Shown: positions 44,732 to 57,233 of the stretch, in pieces | How the letters are laid out: each line of letters begins with the position of its first letter | How positions within the stretch are numbered: the first letter of the stretch is position 1 | Source: an uncultured Litoreibacter sp. | GTDB lineage: Bacteria > Pseudomonadota > Alphaproteobacteria > Rhodobacterales > Rhodobacteraceae | Reading direction: 5' to 3' | DNA: 64,000 bases | Assembly: GCF_947501785.1 (NCBI RefSeq) | Contig: NZ_CANMXB010000001.1 | Coordinates: forward strand, 124,001-188,000 | Program-made: the position numbers and the translations under genes | Notes under the pieces: model-generated | The model's database searches: none | Seen by the model: the letters and a program-made list of their open reading frames with translations, nothing else | What the model was told of the DNA's origin: nothing

Positions 44732-45132
44732 ACCGCATCCCGGCATATCTGCTGAGCGCCTCTGTGATGGCGGCGGCAACGCCCGCCATGGCAGAGCTGC
44801 GCCCGGCGCCGGACTATTTCATCGGTGCGTTGATCGCGACCGAAATTGCGCAAGCCATTGCCATCAACTGCCCGGTGCTCAGCGTGAACCCGCACGCGGC
44901 GCAGAAGATGTCCGAGGATGTGATGAACTGGCTGGCGGAGGACGGGTTTGACGAGGCCGACCCGACATCGGAGATGGAAAACCCCAACGACCAGCTGAAC
45001 GCGCTGCAGGCGCGGTTCATGGACAAGCACCAACTGGCAGGCGCGGGGGCCGACAAGGTTTGCGCAGCCGGCAAGGCGGAAATGGCGGATGAGACGGATA
45101 TTGGCAATCTGCTGGTGGAGGTGGCGCAATGA
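44728..45132 (+). CDS. DUF5333-like exported protein
   Basis: A 134-residue protein starting at GTG 44728, with signal peptide NRIPAYLLSASVMAAATPAMA. Two cysteines (INCPVLS and KVCAAGK) probably form a disulfide. It resembles DUF5333 proteins of Rhodobacteraceae, by recall, and is a paralogue of the lipoprotein at 43642. Overlaps of 4 bp at both ends. Periplasmic, function unknown. Confidence 0.75.
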   Translation: MNRIPAYLLSASVMAAATPAMAELRPAPDYFIGALIATEIAQAIAINCPVLSVNPHAAQKMSEDVMNWLAEDGFDEADPTSEMENPNDQLNALQARFMDKHQLAGAGADKVCAAGKAEMADETDIGNLLVEVAQ

Positions 45133-45614
45133 AGGGCCATCATCTGGCAGAGCTGAATATCGGGCGGCTTTTGGCCGGCGTTGACGACCCGCGCGTCGCG
45201 GAATTCATCGACAATATTGACCGCATCAACGGCCTGGGCAAACGCATGCCGGGTTTTGTGTGGATGCTGGAAGGTTCTGGCGGGCCAGGGGCCACGGGTC
45301 ACGCGATAGGCGGCGACGCGTTGCTGGTGCCGAACCTGACGGTCTGGGAAGACGCCGCTAGCCTGGAAACCTTTGTCTGGGGCACCGTGCACAAGCAATT
45401 CTACGAAAAGCGCGCCGAGTGGTTCGAAGTGCTGGGCAAAATGCATTTCGTCATGTGGTGGGTGCCGGAAGGCCATAAGCCAACCCTGGACGAGGCGCTG
45501 GAGAGACTTGAGATGCTGAACGAGAGGGGCGACAGCCCCGACGCGTTCGGTTGGGATTATTTGAAAGAGGCCACCATGTGGAAGACGCATGGCTGCCAAG
45601 TTGCAGCGGAGTAA
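45129..45614 (+). CDS. DUF3291 domain protein (dimeric alpha-beta barrel type)
   Basis: A 161-residue cytoplasmic protein. HHLAELNIGRLLA begins a strand-helix pattern, and FYEKRAEWFEV and MHFVMWWVPEGHKPTLDEA are typical of DUF3291, a family related to ABM monooxygenases and chlorite dismutase-like barrels. No heme ligand or activity can be assigned. ATGA overlap with the preceding gene and 3 bp to nuoG. Confidence 0.85.
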   Translation: MKGHHLAELNIGRLLAGVDDPRVAEFIDNIDRINGLGKRMPGFVWMLEGSGGPGATGHAIGGDALLVPNLTVWEDAASLETFVWGTVHKQFYEKRAEWFEVLGKMHFVMWWVPEGHKPTLDEALERLEMLNERGDSPDAFGWDYLKEATMWKTHGCQVAAE

Positions 45615-45617
45615 CGC

Positions 45618-47636
45618 ATGAGCGACCTACGCAAAATCATCATCGACGACAACGAGGTTGAGGTCGATCCGGCCATGACGCTCATTCAGGCTTGCGAAGT
45701 GGCCGGGATCGAGGTGCCGCGCTTCTGCTACCACGAGCGTCTGACCATCGCGGGCAATTGCCGTATGTGTCTGGTGGAAGTCGTGGGCGGCCCGCCGAAA
45801 CCTGCCGCGTCTTGCGCAATGCAGGTGCGCGACCTGCGTCCCGGGCCGGAAGGGCAGCCGCCGGTGGTCAAGACGAACTCCCCCATGGTCAAGAAAGCCC
45901 GCGAGGGCGTGATGGAATTCCTGCTGATCAACCACCCGCTGGACTGCCCGATCTGCGATCAGGGTGGGGAATGCGATTTGCAAGACCAGGCAATGGCTTA
46001 CGGGGTGGACTTCTCACGGTTCCGCGAACCAAAACGCGCCTCCACCGACTTGGATTTGGGGCCGCTGGTCGAAACCCACATGACGCGCTGCATCTCCTGC
46101 ACCCGCTGCGTGCGGTTCACGTCCGAGGTCGCTGGCATCACGCAGATGGGCCAGACTGGTCGTGGCGAAGATGCGGAGATTACCTCCTATCTGGGCGAGA
46201 CGCTGGATTCGAACCTGCAAGGCAACATCATCGACCTTTGCCCCGTGGGCGCGCTGGTCTCGAAGCCCTACGCTTTCACGGCGCGGCCATGGGAGCTGAC
46301 CAAGACCGAAAGCATCGACGTGATGGACGCGCTGGGGTCCAACATCCGCGTGGACACCAAGGGCCGCGAAGTGATGCGCTTCCTGCCGCGCAACCATGAC
46401 GGCGTGAACGAGGAATGGATTTCCGACAAAACGCGTTTTGTCTGGGATGGCCTGCGCCGCCAGCGGTTGGACACGCCCTACATTCGCGAAAACGGCAAGC
46501 TGCGGAAGGCCTCTTGGCCGGAGGCGCTTTCGGCGGCGGCTACTGCGATGAACGGCAAGAAGGTGGCTGGTCTCGTGGGTGATTTGGCCTCCACCGAAGC
46601 CGCATACGCGTTGAAAACTATGATCGAAGGCATGGGCGGCACCGTCGAATGCCGCACCGATAACGCCAAGCTGCCTGCGGGCGAGCGGGGCGGGTATGTG
46701 GGCAACGCCACGATCGAAGACATTGACGACGCCGAGATGATCATGCTGATCGGCACCAACCCTCGCGAAGAAGCACCGGTGCTGAACGCGCGGATCCGCA
46801 AGGCGTGGACCAAGGGCTGCAAGGTCGCCATGATCGGCGAGAATGTGGACCTGAGCTACGACCATATCCAGATCGGCTCCGACCGTGAGGCTTTGGCCAA
46901 GCTGGCCGAGATGGACCATTCCGACAAACACGGTAAGCGCGGCGTGATGATCATCGGGCAGGGCGCGTTGAATGAAGCTGACGGCGACGCGGTGCTGGCA
47001 ACGGCACTTGCCACGGCGGCGGCTGGTCAGTCCAAGGTGATGATCCTGCACACTGCTGCTGGTCGTGTTGGGGCCATGGATGTGGGTGCCGTGACCGAGG
47101 GCGGCATGAAAGCCGCGACCGAAGGTGCGGACGTGATCTACAACATGGGGGCCGACGAGATTGACATAGCGGCGGGCCCGACCGTGATCTACCAAGGCAG
47201 CCACGGCGACCGCGGGGCGCATCGCGCGGACATCATCCTGCCTTCGGCGGCCTATACCGAAGAGAATGGCGTGTTCGTGAACACCGAAGGGCGGCCTCAG
47301 TTGGCCTTGCGCGCGGGCTTCCCGCCCGGTGAAGCCAAGGAAAACTGGGCGATCCTGCGGGCGTTATCCGCAGAGCTGGGCCAGACCCTGCCATTCGATT
47401 CAATGGCGCAGCTGCGCACCCAGATGATCGAAGCCGTGCCGCATCTGGCAATGATCGACGACGTGCCGGAGAACACCTTGCCCGCGGCCAAGCCCAAGAA
47501 GATGGGCAAGGCGGCGTTCCGCAACGTGGTCTCTGATTTCTACCTGTCCAACCCCATTGCCCGCGCGTCGGAACTGATGGCGGAACTGTCTGCCAATGCC
47601 AAAGCGCGGGCCGGCGAAAAGATTGCGGCGGAATAA
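45618..47636 (+). CDS. nuoG: NADH-quinone oxidoreductase subunit G
   Basis: A 672-residue iron-sulfur subunit. The N-terminal [2Fe-2S] ferredoxin domain has [15 protein letters not shown]. The His-Cys3 cluster follows around [17 protein letters not shown], then [4Fe-4S] site [10 protein letters not shown]. The rest is a molybdopterin-oxidoreductase-like domain without the cofactor. The length is that of the shorter alphaproteobacterial/mitochondrial form, shorter than the E. coli protein. Confidence 0.97.
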   Translation: MSDLRKIIIDDNEVEVDPAMTLIQACEVAGIEVPRFCYHERLTIAGNCRMCLVEVVGGPPKPAASCAMQVRDLRPGPEGQPPVVKTNSPMVKKAREGVMEFLLINHPLDCPICDQGGECDLQDQAMAYGVDFSRFREPKRASTDLDLGPLVETHMTRCISCTRCVRFTSEVAGITQMGQTGRGEDAEITSYLGETLDSNLQGNIIDLCPVGALVSKPYAFTARPWELTKTESIDVMDALGSNIRVDTKGREVMRFLPRNHDGVNEEWISDKTRFVWDGLRRQRLDTPYIRENGKLRKASWPEALSAAATAMNGKKVAGLVGDLASTEAAYALKTMIEGMGGTVECRTDNAKLPAGERGGYVGNATIEDIDDAEMIMLIGTNPREEAPVLNARIRKAWTKGCKVAMIGENVDLSYDHIQIGSDREALAKLAEMDHSDKHGKRGVMIIGQGALNEADGDAVLATALATAAAGQSKVMILHTAAGRVGAMDVGAVTEGGMKAATEGADVIYNMGADEIDIAAGPTVIYQGSHGDRGAHRADIILPSAAYTEENGVFVNTEGRPQLALRAGFPPGEAKENWAILRALSAELGQTLPFDSMAQLRTQMIEAVPHLAMIDDVPENTLPAAKPKKMGKAAFRNVVSDFYLSNPIARASELMAELSANAKARAGEKIAAE

Positions 47637-48035
47637 ATGATGAAACCTCTTCATATCGCGGCATTCGGACTGGCCTTGGCCAGCCTTGCCGCGTGCGAGG
47701 AGGTGGACCCGACAGAGGATTACTTCGCCCCTGAATATATTGGCGTGGAAACCCGCAAGCTGGACAACGAGATCGTCAGCTTTCTGGTCCGCATGAAGGG
47801 CGCGCGCACCAATGCGGACGTGGCCGATTACGGCAAATGCGCTGCGGCGCAATACGCGCTGATCCGCGGCTTCGGATTTGCCCGCCATGTGCGGACAAAT
47901 GTGCAGGAACGGGGTGGCATTTGGGCGGCGGATGCGGTTTACACCATCTCGGCTGCTTTGCCCGAGGGACTACAAACCATCGACGCCGAAGTGGTGGTCG
48001 CAGAATGTGCCGAAAACGGCATACCTACAGTGTGA
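47637..48035 (+). CDS. small lipoprotein between nuoG and nuoH
   Basis: A 132-residue protein with lipobox LASLAAC (Cys near residue 20). The mature chain has two more cysteines (YGKCAAA, VAECAEN). It starts right after the nuoG stop, with ATG 47637 or 47640 possible, and ends 6 bp before nuoH. No family recognised; YGKCAAAQYALIRGFGFARH suggests a small helical domain. It is another lipoprotein tied to complex I expression. Confidence 0.75.
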   Translation: MMKPLHIAAFGLALASLAACEEVDPTEDYFAPEYIGVETRKLDNEIVSFLVRMKGARTNADVADYGKCAAAQYALIRGFGFARHVRTNVQERGGIWAADAVYTISAALPEGLQTIDAEVVVAECAENGIPTV

Positions 48036-48041
48036 GGACGC

Positions 48042-49079
48042 ATGGCTGAATTTCTAACAACCCCGGCCGGAATTGCCCTGATCATCGTGGCGCAATGCCT
48101 TGCGGTGATCGGCTTTGTGATGGTCTCCCTGCTGTTCCTCGTCTACGGCGACCGCAAGATCTGGGCGGCAGTGCAAATGCGCCGTGGCCCGAATGTGGTG
48201 GGCGCGTGGGGCCTGCTGCAAACCGTGGCCGATGCGCTGAAATATGTGGTTAAGGAAATCGTCATTCCGGCGGGCGCCGACAAGACGGTGTTCATGCTCG
48301 CGCCCATGCTGGCCTTCGTCTTGGCCCTTATTTCATGGGCTGTGATCCCGTTTAACGACACATGGGTGCTGGCCGATCTGAACGTGGCGATCCTCTATGT
48401 CTTCGCAATCGGCTCTTTGGAGGTTTACGGCGTGATCATGGGCGGCTGGGCGTCGAACTCCAAATACCCGTTCCTAGGCTCGCTGCGGTCCGCCGCGCAG
48501 ATGATCAGCTACGAGGTGTCGATTGGCCTGATCATCATCGGGGTGATCATCACCACAGGTAGCTTGAATTTCGGCGACATCGTCCGCGCGCAGGACGGCA
48601 ATTACGGCTTCTTCAGCTGGTACTGGCTACCGCATTTGCCGATGGTGTTCCTGTTCTTCATCTCCGCTTTGGCGGAAACCAACCGCCCGCCGTTTGACCT
48701 TCCGGAAGCGGAATCAGAACTCGTCGCGGGCTATCAGGTGGAATATTCCTCCACCCCGTTCCTGCTGTTCATGGCCGGCGAATACATCGCCATCTTCCTG
48801 ATGTGCGCGCTGATCACGCTCTTGTTCTTCGGCGGCTGGCTGTCCCCAATCCCGGGCTTGCCCGATGGGGCGCTTTGGATGGTCGGCAAAATGGCCGTGT
48901 TCTTCTTCTTGTTCGCGATGGTGAAAGCCATCGTGCCGCGCTACCGCTACGACCAGCTGATGCGTCTGGGCTGGAAAGTCTTCCTGCCCTTCTCGCTGGC
49001 ATGGGTCGTGGTCGTGGCGTTCTTCGCTCAATACGGGGCCTTTGGCGGCGCATATGCCCGCTGGGCCGTAGGAGGTTAA
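48042..49079 (+). CDS. nuoH: NADH-quinone oxidoreductase subunit H
   Basis: A 345-residue membrane subunit with eight helices, the junction of the membrane arm with the quinone site. Signatures are [14 protein letters not shown] and [20 protein letters not shown]. It links quinone reduction to proton pumping. Confidence 0.97.
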   Translation: MAEFLTTPAGIALIIVAQCLAVIGFVMVSLLFLVYGDRKIWAAVQMRRGPNVVGAWGLLQTVADALKYVVKEIVIPAGADKTVFMLAPMLAFVLALISWAVIPFNDTWVLADLNVAILYVFAIGSLEVYGVIMGGWASNSKYPFLGSLRSAAQMISYEVSIGLIIIGVIITTGSLNFGDIVRAQDGNYGFFSWYWLPHLPMVFLFFISALAETNRPPFDLPEAESELVAGYQVEYSSTPFLLFMAGEYIAIFLMCALITLLFFGGWLSPIPGLPDGALWMVGKMAVFFFLFAMVKAIVPRYRYDQLMRLGWKVFLPFSLAWVVVVAFFAQYGAFGGAYARWAVGG

Positions 49080-49083
49080 CCGC

Positions 49084-49575
49084 ATGGCAACGTCTCTCGC
49101 CCGCAAGGCCAAGTATTTCCTGCTCTTTGATTTCTTCAAAGGGTTTGGGCTGGGCATGAAATACTTCTTCGCGCCCAAGGCCACGGTGAACTACCCGCAT
49201 GAGAAGGGGCCGCTGTCGCCTCGTTTCCGCGGCGAACACGCGCTGCGCCGCTACCCCAATGGGGAAGAACGCTGTATTGCCTGCAAGCTCTGTGAAGCCG
49301 TGTGCCCTGCGCAAGCGATCACCATTGATGCTGAGCCGCGCGATGACGGCTCCCGCCGCACCACGCGCTATGACATCGACATGACCAAATGCATCTATTG
49401 CGGCTTCTGTCAGGAAGCTTGCCCGGTGGATGCGATTGTCGAAGGCCCGAATTTCGAATTCGCCACCGAAACCCGCGAGGAGCTGTTCTACGACAAAGAC
49501 AAGCTGCTGGCGAATGGTGACCGTTGGGAAGCCGAGATCGCCCGCAATCTGGAAATGGATGCACCTTACCGATGA
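49084..49575 (+). CDS. nuoI: NADH-quinone oxidoreductase subunit I
   Basis: A 163-residue protein with two [4Fe-4S] motifs, [15 protein letters not shown] and [15 protein letters not shown] (clusters N6a and N6b), that carry electrons toward NuoB. An amphipathic N-terminal helix binds the membrane arm. Its stop overlaps the next gene (ATGA). Confidence 0.97.
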   Translation: MATSLARKAKYFLLFDFFKGFGLGMKYFFAPKATVNYPHEKGPLSPRFRGEHALRRYPNGEERCIACKLCEAVCPAQAITIDAEPRDDGSRRTTRYDIDMTKCIYCGFCQEACPVDAIVEGPNFEFATETREELFYDKDKLLANGDRWEAEIARNLEMDAPYR

Positions 49576-49973
49576 CCGACGCCAAGAACCCTTTTGAAGC
49601 GATGATGAAGATGGGGCAGGACATGGCCAAGACCATGAATCCTGCGCTTGAGGCGTTCACGCCCAAAGGGTTCGAAAATATGATGCCCACCATGCCAGCC
49701 GACATGATGGAACAGTTCATGGGCAAGGGCGTCAGCCCAGAGGGGTTGGATGCCAAGACACGCCTGCTGCTGACGCTGACCGGGTTGACCATCCAAGGCG
49801 CGCAGGCCGAAAGCCAGATCAGGCTGACCGTGCGCCATCTGGTGGAAGCCGGGGCGACGAAACAAGAAATAGCCGAAACCATCGCGCAGGCCGCGATGTT
49901 TGGCGGCGTACCCGCGATGTCGAAAGCCATGGAGCTGGCGACCGAGGTGTTGGACGGAGAGAAGGAAGACTGA
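49572..49973 (+). CDS. carboxymuconolactone decarboxylase-like protein lacking Cys
   Basis: A 133-residue helical protein. Residues 55-125 match the CMD/AhpD helical core ([40 protein letters not shown] in two parts), but it contains no cysteine, so an AhpD-type CxxC peroxidase activity is excluded. The N-terminal 50 residues are Met- and Pro-rich. It overlaps nuoI by 4 bp and nuoJ by one base. A structural or regulatory role within complex I expression is possible. Confidence 0.82.
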   Translation: MTDAKNPFEAMMKMGQDMAKTMNPALEAFTPKGFENMMPTMPADMMEQFMGKGVSPEGLDAKTRLLLTLTGLTIQGAQAESQIRLTVRHLVEAGATKQEIAETIAQAAMFGGVPAMSKAMELATEVLDGEKED

Positions 49974-50587
49974 TGGGATTTGCAGATTTTGCATTCTACC
50001 TGTTCGCAATCACGGTGGTCACAGCCGGGTTGTTCGTGGTGGTGTCTCGAAACCCCGTGCACTCGGTGCTGTGGCTGATCCTGGCCTTCCTGTCCTCCGC
50101 CGGGTTGTTCGTGCTGCTGGGCGCCGAATTCGTCGCCATGCTGATGATCATCGTCTATGTAGGCGCGGTCGCCGTGCTGTTCCTCTTTGTTGTCATGATG
50201 CTGGACGTGGATTTTGCGGAACTCCGTGGGGAGCTGGCCAAGTTCGTCCCGCTCGCCGGGCTGATCGGCGTTATTTTGTTGATGGAACTGGCGCTAGTCT
50301 TCGGCGTCTGGCAGGGCGCGGAGAATGCGACGGCATTGCGCGATGCGGTCACGCCCGACCTGAACGAGACGCAGAACACCGCCGCCTTGGGCCTGCTGAT
50401 CTACACCAAATACATCTACCTCTTCCAAGCCGCCGGCTTGATCCTGCTGGTCGCCATGATCGGCGCGATTGTCCTGACATTGCGTCACCGCGAGGACGTC
50501 AAACGCCAGAACATCCTCAGCCAGATCTACCGCGATCCAGCCGAGCAGATGGAATTGAAGAACGTTAAACCGGGGCAGGGGCTGTAA
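49973..50587 (+). CDS. nuoJ: NADH-quinone oxidoreductase subunit J
   Basis: A 204-residue membrane subunit with five helices. The helix containing [21 protein letters not shown] has the pi-bulge region that moves during turnover. Followed 3 bp later by an inserted exported-protein gene. Confidence 0.96.
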   Translation: MGFADFAFYLFAITVVTAGLFVVVSRNPVHSVLWLILAFLSSAGLFVLLGAEFVAMLMIIVYVGAVAVLFLFVVMMLDVDFAELRGELAKFVPLAGLIGVILLMELALVFGVWQGAENATALRDAVTPDLNETQNTAALGLLIYTKYIYLFQAAGLILLVAMIGAIVLTLRHREDVKRQNILSQIYRDPAEQMELKNVKPGQGL

Positions 50588-50590
50588 CGC

Positions 50591-51411
<821 letters not shown>

Positions 51412-51417
51412 GTCACA

Positions 51418-53508
51418 ATGGAAATTATCATCCTTTTCGCCCCTCTGATTTGCGCGCTTATCTGCGGGTTCGGGTGGAAGTTCATCGGCGAGCAGGCGGC
51501 TTGCGTTGTTGCCACGGCGGGCCTGTTTCTGTCGGCGATTCTCAGCTGGATCGTGTTCCTGACCTTTGACGGCACCACGCAAAGCATCGAGATTTTGCGC
51601 TGGATCCAGTCGGGTTCCCTCGACACGTCATGGGCCATTCGGATGGACCGTCTGACGGCGATCATGCTGATCGTCATCACCACCGTGTCGAGCCTCGTGC
51701 ACCTTTATTCCTTTGGCTATATGGCGCATGACGACCATTTTGCCGAAGGCGTCAGCTACAAGCCGCGCTTCTTTGCGTATCTGTCGTTCTTTACCTTCGC
51801 CATGCTGATGCTGGTGACCGCAGACAACCTTGTGCAGATGTTCTTTGGCTGGGAAGGCGTGGGCGTGGCCTCGTATCTTTTGATCGGGTTTTACTACAAA
51901 AAGCCGTCGGCCAATGCTGCCGCGATCAAGGCGTTTGTGGTCAACCGTGTGGGTGATTTCGGCTTTGCGCTGGGCATCTTCGGGTTGTTCCTTCTGACGG
52001 ACTCGATCAATTTCGACGACATCTTTGCCGCCGTGCCAACCATCGCCGAGACGCAGATCCGGTTCCTGTGGACAGAGTGGAACGCCGCCAACTTGCTGGC
52101 CTTCCTGCTGTTCGTGGGCGCAATGGGCAAGTCGGCGCAGCTGATCCTGCACACATGGCTGCCGGACGCGATGGAAGGCCCGACGCCTGTGTCGGCGCTG
52201 ATCCACGCCGCGACCATGGTGACGGCGGGGGTCTTCCTTGTCTGCCGCATGTCTCCGCTGATGGAATTTGCACCGCAGGCGCAGACCTTCATCGTTGTGT
52301 TGGGGGCCACCACCGCGTTCTTCGCGGCAACCGTGGGTCTTGTACAAAACGACATCAAACGCGTCATCGCCTATTCGACCTGCTCGCAGCTGGGCTACAT
52401 GTTCGTGGCGGCGGGCGTCGGGGTCTACTCCGTCGCGATGTTCCACCTGCTGACACATGCGTTCTTCAAGGCGATGTTGTTCCTGGGCGCGGGCTCGGTC
52501 ATTCACGCGATGCATCACGAGCAGGACATGCGGAATTACGGCGGCCTGCGCCACAAGATCCCCAAGACGTTCTGGGCGATGATGATCGGCACTTTGGCCA
52601 TCACGGGCGTCGGCATCCCACTTCTTTACGTTGGCTTCCCGATTGGCTTTGCGGGCTTCGTGTCCAAAGACGCGATTATCGAGAGCGCCTATGCGGCAAC
52701 CCCGATGGGCTACGCTTTCTGGCTGCTGGTCGTCGCGGCGCTGTTCACCAGCTTCTACTCGTGGCGTCTGATGTTCATGACCTTCTACGGCGAGCCGCGC
52801 GGCGACAAGCACACGCATGAGCATGCGCATGAAAGCCCCAACACGATGCTGGTGCCTTTGGGCGTGCTGGCAATTGGGGCGATCTTCTCGGGCATGGTGT
52901 TCTACAAACCGTTCTTCGGCTCGGATGAAAGCGTCGACAAATTCTTCGGCATCTCGGGCGAGAAGCACGCGATTGTTCAGATGGTTGAACCCGCATACGC
53001 GGCGACGGACGAGGCCAAGGACGACAAGGATCACGGACCAGCCCAAGTTCCCGGCCAAGGCGCGATTTTCCACGGGCCTGACAACCACGTGCTGCATGAC
53101 GCGCATTACGTGCCCAAATGGGTGAAGGTCTCGCCCTTCGTCGTGATGCTGCTGGGCTTCTTCACGGCATGGCTGTTCTACATCAAGAACCCATCATTGC
53201 CGGGCCGCTTGGCCGCGAACCAACGGCCGCTGTACAACTTCCTGCTGAACAAGTGGTATTTCGACGAGGTCTACGACTTCCTCTTCGTGCGGCCAGCGAA
53301 ATGGCTGGGCAACTTCTTGTGGAAACGTGGCGACGGCGACGTGATTGACGGATCGCTCAACGGCATCGCCATGGGCATCATCCCGTTCTTCACCCGGCTT
53401 GCGGGCCGGGCGCAGTCGGGCTTCATGTTCCATTACGCCTTCGCGATGGTTCTGGGAGTCGTGCTTCTAATTACATACTTCGCCATAACAGGCGGAGGAG
53501 CGGAATAA
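51418..53508 (+). CDS. nuoL: NADH-quinone oxidoreductase subunit L
   Basis: A 696-residue antiporter-like subunit with about 14-16 helices and the long lateral helix near the C-terminus. Signatures are the proton-channel region [19 protein letters not shown] and [21 protein letters not shown] His-rich loop ([10 protein letters not shown], near residue 465) is in a matrix-type loop and may be species-specific. It overlaps nuoM by one base. Confidence 0.97.
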   Translation: MEIIILFAPLICALICGFGWKFIGEQAACVVATAGLFLSAILSWIVFLTFDGTTQSIEILRWIQSGSLDTSWAIRMDRLTAIMLIVITTVSSLVHLYSFGYMAHDDHFAEGVSYKPRFFAYLSFFTFAMLMLVTADNLVQMFFGWEGVGVASYLLIGFYYKKPSANAAAIKAFVVNRVGDFGFALGIFGLFLLTDSINFDDIFAAVPTIAETQIRFLWTEWNAANLLAFLLFVGAMGKSAQLILHTWLPDAMEGPTPVSALIHAATMVTAGVFLVCRMSPLMEFAPQAQTFIVVLGATTAFFAATVGLVQNDIKRVIAYSTCSQLGYMFVAAGVGVYSVAMFHLLTHAFFKAMLFLGAGSVIHAMHHEQDMRNYGGLRHKIPKTFWAMMIGTLAITGVGIPLLYVGFPIGFAGFVSKDAIIESAYAATPMGYAFWLLVVAALFTSFYSWRLMFMTFYGEPRGDKHTHEHAHESPNTMLVPLGVLAIGAIFSGMVFYKPFFGSDESVDKFFGISGEKHAIVQMVEPAYAATDEAKDDKDHGPAQVPGQGAIFHGPDNHVLHDAHYVPKWVKVSPFVVMLLGFFTAWLFYIKNPSLPGRLAANQRPLYNFLLNKWYFDEVYDFLFVRPAKWLGNFLWKRGDGDVIDGSLNGIAMGIIPFFTRLAGRAQSGFMFHYAFAMVLGVVLLITYFAITGGGAE

Positions 53509-55052
53509 TGTTGAACTCACTTCTCTCCATCATCACGTTTATCCCGCTCTTGGGCGCGGTCATTCTGGCCCTGTTCCTGCGGGGCGACGACGAGGCCGCG
53601 CAGCGCAACGCCAAATGGCTGGCGCTGCTCGCAACGACGGCGACCTTCCTTGTGTCGATCTTCCTGTACACTGGGTTCGATCCGGCCAACACGGGCTTCC
53701 AGTTCGTGGAGGAGCGCGAGTGGATCCTGGGCTTCCAATACAAGATGGGCGTTGACGGGATCTCGATCCTGTTTGTGCTGCTGACCACCTTCCTGATGCC
53801 GCTGGTGATTGCGTCCTGCTGGGACGTGAAGCACCGCGTGAAGGACTACATGATCGCGTTCCTGCTGTTGGAAACGCTGATGCTTGGTGTGTTCTGCGCG
53901 CTGGACCTGATCCTGTTTTACCTGTTCTTCGAGGCAGGGCTGATCCCGATGTTCCTGATCATCGGCATCTGGGGCGGGGCGAACCGGATCTATGCGTCGT
54001 TCAAGTTCTTCCTCTACACCCTGCTCGGCTCGGTCCTGATGCTGATCGCGATGATCGGCATGTATGTGGACGCCGGGACCACCGACATCCCAACCTTGCT
54101 GACGCATAACTTCGCCTCTGACAACTTCGAGCTTTTGGGCATCCAGATTGTCGGCGGCATGCAGACGCTGATGTGGCTGGCCTTCTTCGCCTCCTTCGCG
54201 GTGAAGATGCCGATGTGGCCGGTGCACACATGGTTGCCGGATGCACACGTGCAAGCGCCAACGGCGGGTTCCGTGGTGCTGGCGGCGATCTTGCTGAAGA
54301 TGGGCGGCTACGGCTTCCTGCGTTTCTCCCTGCCGATGTTTCCTGTGGGGTCCGAGGTTTTGGGCACCTTCGTGCTGTGGATTTCGGCGATTGCGATTGT
54401 CTACACCTCGCTGGTGGCTTTGGCGCAGTCGGATATGAAGAAGCTGATTGCGTATTCGTCCGTGGCCCACATGGGCTACGTGACGATGGGCATCTTTGCG
54501 GTGAACCAGCAGGGGATTGACGGGGCGATCTTCCAGATGATCAGCCACGGCTTCATCTCCGGCGCGTTGTTCCTGTGTGTGGGCGTGATCTACGATCGGA
54601 TGCACACCCGCGAGATTGACGCTTATGGCGGGCTGGTGAACAAGATGCCGGCCTACGCGCTGATCTTCATGCTGTTCACCATGGCCAATGTCGGCCTCCC
54701 AGGCACGTCGGGCTTCATCGGGGAATTCCTGGTGCTGATGGGCGTGTTCCAGGTGAACACATGGGTCGCGATGATTGCCACCACGGGTGTGATCCTGTCG
54801 GCGGCCTACGCCTTGTGGCTGTACCGCCGCGTGGTGATGGGCGACCTGATCAAGGAGAGCCTGAAGTCGATCACCGACATGACCGGCCGCGAGCGGGCGA
54901 TCTTTGCGCCGCTGGTGGTGATGACGATCCTGCTGGGCGTCTACCCGTCGCTGGTCACCGACATCATCGGCCCGTCCGTGGGCGCATTGATAACCAATTA
55001 TGACACCGCGCTGCTCGATAGCGGCCTTGCCACTTCTGTGGCTGGAAACTGA
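53508..55052 (+). CDS. nuoM: NADH-quinone oxidoreductase subunit M
   Basis: A 514-residue antiporter-like subunit with 14 helices. Conserved regions are [18 protein letters not shown] and [20 protein letters not shown], with lysines for the proton path. It is followed 11 bp later by nuoN. Confidence 0.97.
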   Translation: MLNSLLSIITFIPLLGAVILALFLRGDDEAAQRNAKWLALLATTATFLVSIFLYTGFDPANTGFQFVEEREWILGFQYKMGVDGISILFVLLTTFLMPLVIASCWDVKHRVKDYMIAFLLLETLMLGVFCALDLILFYLFFEAGLIPMFLIIGIWGGANRIYASFKFFLYTLLGSVLMLIAMIGMYVDAGTTDIPTLLTHNFASDNFELLGIQIVGGMQTLMWLAFFASFAVKMPMWPVHTWLPDAHVQAPTAGSVVLAAILLKMGGYGFLRFSLPMFPVGSEVLGTFVLWISAIAIVYTSLVALAQSDMKKLIAYSSVAHMGYVTMGIFAVNQQGIDGAIFQMISHGFISGALFLCVGVIYDRMHTREIDAYGGLVNKMPAYALIFMLFTMANVGLPGTSGFIGEFLVLMGVFQVNTWVAMIATTGVILSAAYALWLYRRVVMGDLIKESLKSITDMTGRERAIFAPLVVMTILLGVYPSLVTDIIGPSVGALITNYDTALLDSGLATSVAGN

Positions 55053-55063
55053 GAGACTGATCC

Positions 55064-56500
55064 ATGATCCAAGCTGATCTCAACGCTGTTCTGCCCGAGG
55101 TGATCCTCGCGGTTTATGCCATGGCAGCCCTTCTGGCGGGTGTCTACACCGGCAAGGACAAGACCGCGCCGCTGATCCTGTGGGTCACGGCGGGCCTGTT
55201 CGTGGTGCTGGCGGGTGTTATCGGATTTGGCGGCGGCGGGGTGCAGGAGGCATTCGGCGGCGCGTTCATCGACGACGCGTTCTCGCGCTTTGCCAAGGTG
55301 GTGATCTTGCTGTCGGCGGCAGCTATTCTGGTGCTCAGCCAAGACTTCATGGCGCGCCACGACCTGCTGCGGTTCGAATATCCATTGCTGGTGGCCTTGT
55401 CCGTCGTAGGCATGATGATGATGGTCTCCGCCGGGGACCTGATGGCTTTGTATATGGGGCTGGAGTTGCAATCGCTGTCGCTTTACGTGGTCGCCGCGTT
55501 GCGCCGCGATAGCGTGAAATCGACCGAGGCCGGTTTGAAGTATTTTGTGCTGGGGGCGCTGTCTTCGGGCATGCTGCTTTACGGCGCGTCGCTGGTTTAC
55601 GGCTATGCGGGCACCACCTTGTTCAGCGGGATCACCGCAGCTGCTGAGGGCGGCGTTGGTCTTGGGTTGCTGTTCGGGCTGGTCTTTGTGGTCGCCGGTA
55701 TGGCGTTCAAAGTGTCCGCCGCGCCGTTCCACATGTGGACGCCGGATGTGTATGAGGGCTCGCCCACCCCGATCACCGCGTTCTTTGCGACGGCCCCGAA
55801 AGTGGCCGCCATGGGGCTGTTCGCCCGCGTTGTTCACGACGCCTTTGGCGCGGCGGTGTCTGACTGGGCGCAGATCGTGGCGTTCCTGTCGGTCGTGTCG
55901 ATGTTTTTGGGCGCGGTCGCGGCTATCGGGCAGCGCGACATCAAGCGGCTGATGGCGTATTCGTCTATCGCGCATATGGGGTTCGCCCTGATGGGCTTGG
56001 CCGCTGGCACCGCCGAAGGCGTGCAGGCGATGCTGGTCTATATGGCGATCTACGTGGTGATGAACATCGGCACGTTTGCCTTCATCCTGTCGATGGAAAA
56101 AGACGGCCACGCTGTCACCGATATTGACGCGCTGCAGAACTATTCCAAGCACCACCCGGGGCGTGCCCTGGCGATGTTGGTGTTGATGTTCAGCCTAGCG
56201 GGCATCCCGCCTATGCTGGGCTTCTTCGGCAAATACTACGTGCTGCAGGCAGCTGTGGATGGCGGGCTGGCATGGCTGGCGGTTGCGGGCGTGATCGCGT
56301 CTGTCATCGGCGCGTTCTACTACCTGCGCATCATCTACTACATGTATTTCGGCGAGGAGCGCGACGCATTGGACGGCTCCATGCCAATGGTGGGCTGGGC
56401 ATTGCTGATGGGCTGCGCCGCGATCATGGTGCTGGGGGTTGTGAACCTCTTTGGCATCGAGGCACCGGCGCTTGCCGCCGCGCAAGCGCTTGTCAACTAA
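55064..56500 (+). CDS. nuoN: NADH-quinone oxidoreductase subunit N
   Basis: A 478-residue antiporter-like subunit. Conserved regions are [13 protein letters not shown] and [18 protein letters not shown]. Last core nuo gene. Its end overlaps the likely birA start. Confidence 0.97.
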   Translation: MIQADLNAVLPEVILAVYAMAALLAGVYTGKDKTAPLILWVTAGLFVVLAGVIGFGGGGVQEAFGGAFIDDAFSRFAKVVILLSAAAILVLSQDFMARHDLLRFEYPLLVALSVVGMMMMVSAGDLMALYMGLELQSLSLYVVAALRRDSVKSTEAGLKYFVLGALSSGMLLYGASLVYGYAGTTLFSGITAAAEGGVGLGLLFGLVFVVAGMAFKVSAAPFHMWTPDVYEGSPTPITAFFATAPKVAAMGLFARVVHDAFGAAVSDWAQIVAFLSVVSMFLGAVAAIGQRDIKRLMAYSSIAHMGFALMGLAAGTAEGVQAMLVYMAIYVVMNIGTFAFILSMEKDGHAVTDIDALQNYSKHHPGRALAMLVLMFSLAGIPPMLGFFGKYYVLQAAVDGGLAWLAVAGVIASVIGAFYYLRIIYYMYFGEERDALDGSMPMVGWALLMGCAAIMVLGVVNLFGIEAPALAAAQALVN

Positions 56501-57233
56501 ATGGCCTGAAGGCTACGGCCTGATCCTGCTGGATCAAACGGACAGCACCATGTCGGAGGCGCATCGGCGCGCCTCTGACATTTCTGGCCCTACATGGATC
56601 ATGGCAAAGCACCAGACCGCGGCGCATGGGCGGCGCGGCAGGGCTTGGGCCAGCCCGTCGGGCAATTTCGCAGCGACCTTGGTCTTGCGGCCCGCTGAGA
56701 CGCCGGATGTCGTGGCCCTGCGCTCGTTCGTGACGGCATTGGCGCTGTTTGACGCCTTCGTTGCCTTGACCGGCCGCGCAGAGGCTTTTGCATTGAAATG
56801 GCCCAATGACGTGTTGATGCATGGTGGTAAGCTGGCAGGCATTTTGCTGGAAAGCGCAGGCTCCGGCGCGCGGGTGGATATGTTGTCGATTGGTATTGGC
56901 GTGAACCTGGTGGCGGCCCCGGCAGCGGCAGAGGTCGAGCCTGGCGCGGTTGCGCCGGTCAGCCTGGGCGGCGACGTGTCTCAGGAGGACTTTCTAGGCG
57001 AATTGGCCGCGCATTACGCCATATGGGAGACGCGGTTTGTGACCTACGGCTTTGCCCCCATTCGTGAGGCGTGGTTGGCACGGGCGGCCAGGCTGGGCGA
57101 GGTGGTCACGGCGCGTACCATGCAAGAAAGCTTTGTCGGCACGTTTGAAGACGTGGACGCGCAGGGCAACCTGGTTTTGGCCACGGCCAAAGGCCGCTTG
57201 GCGATCCCAGCGGCTGATGTGTTCTTCTCCTGA
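56490..57233 (+). CDS. birA: biotin-[acetyl-CoA-carboxylase] ligase (monofunctional BirA)
   Basis: A 247-residue enzyme. Biotinyl-5'-AMP site [10 protein letters not shown] and [19 protein letters not shown] are visible. There is no N-terminal helix-turn-helix, so it is a ligase without repressor function. It attaches biotin to carboxylases such as LiuD. TTG 56490, overlapping nuoN, is chosen because the family N-terminus ([18 protein letters not shown]) begins there; the start is not certain. Expressed behind nuoN. Confidence 0.92.
   Translation: MSTKWPEGYGLILLDQTDSTMSEAHRRASDISGPTWIMAKHQTAAHGRRGRAWASPSGNFAATLVLRPAETPDVVALRSFVTALALFDAFVALTGRAEAFALKWPNDVLMHGGKLAGILLESAGSGARVDMLSIGIGVNLVAAPAAAEVEPGAVAPVSLGGDVSQEDFLGELAAHYAIWETRFVTYGFAPIREAWLARAARLGEVVTARTMQESFVGTFEDVDAQGNLVLATAKGRLAIPAADVFFS

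Noticed and set aside
51628-53106. 492-codon minus-strand frame opposite nuoL
   Set aside because: His/Arg/Gln-rich shadow frame of a conserved gene with no domain.
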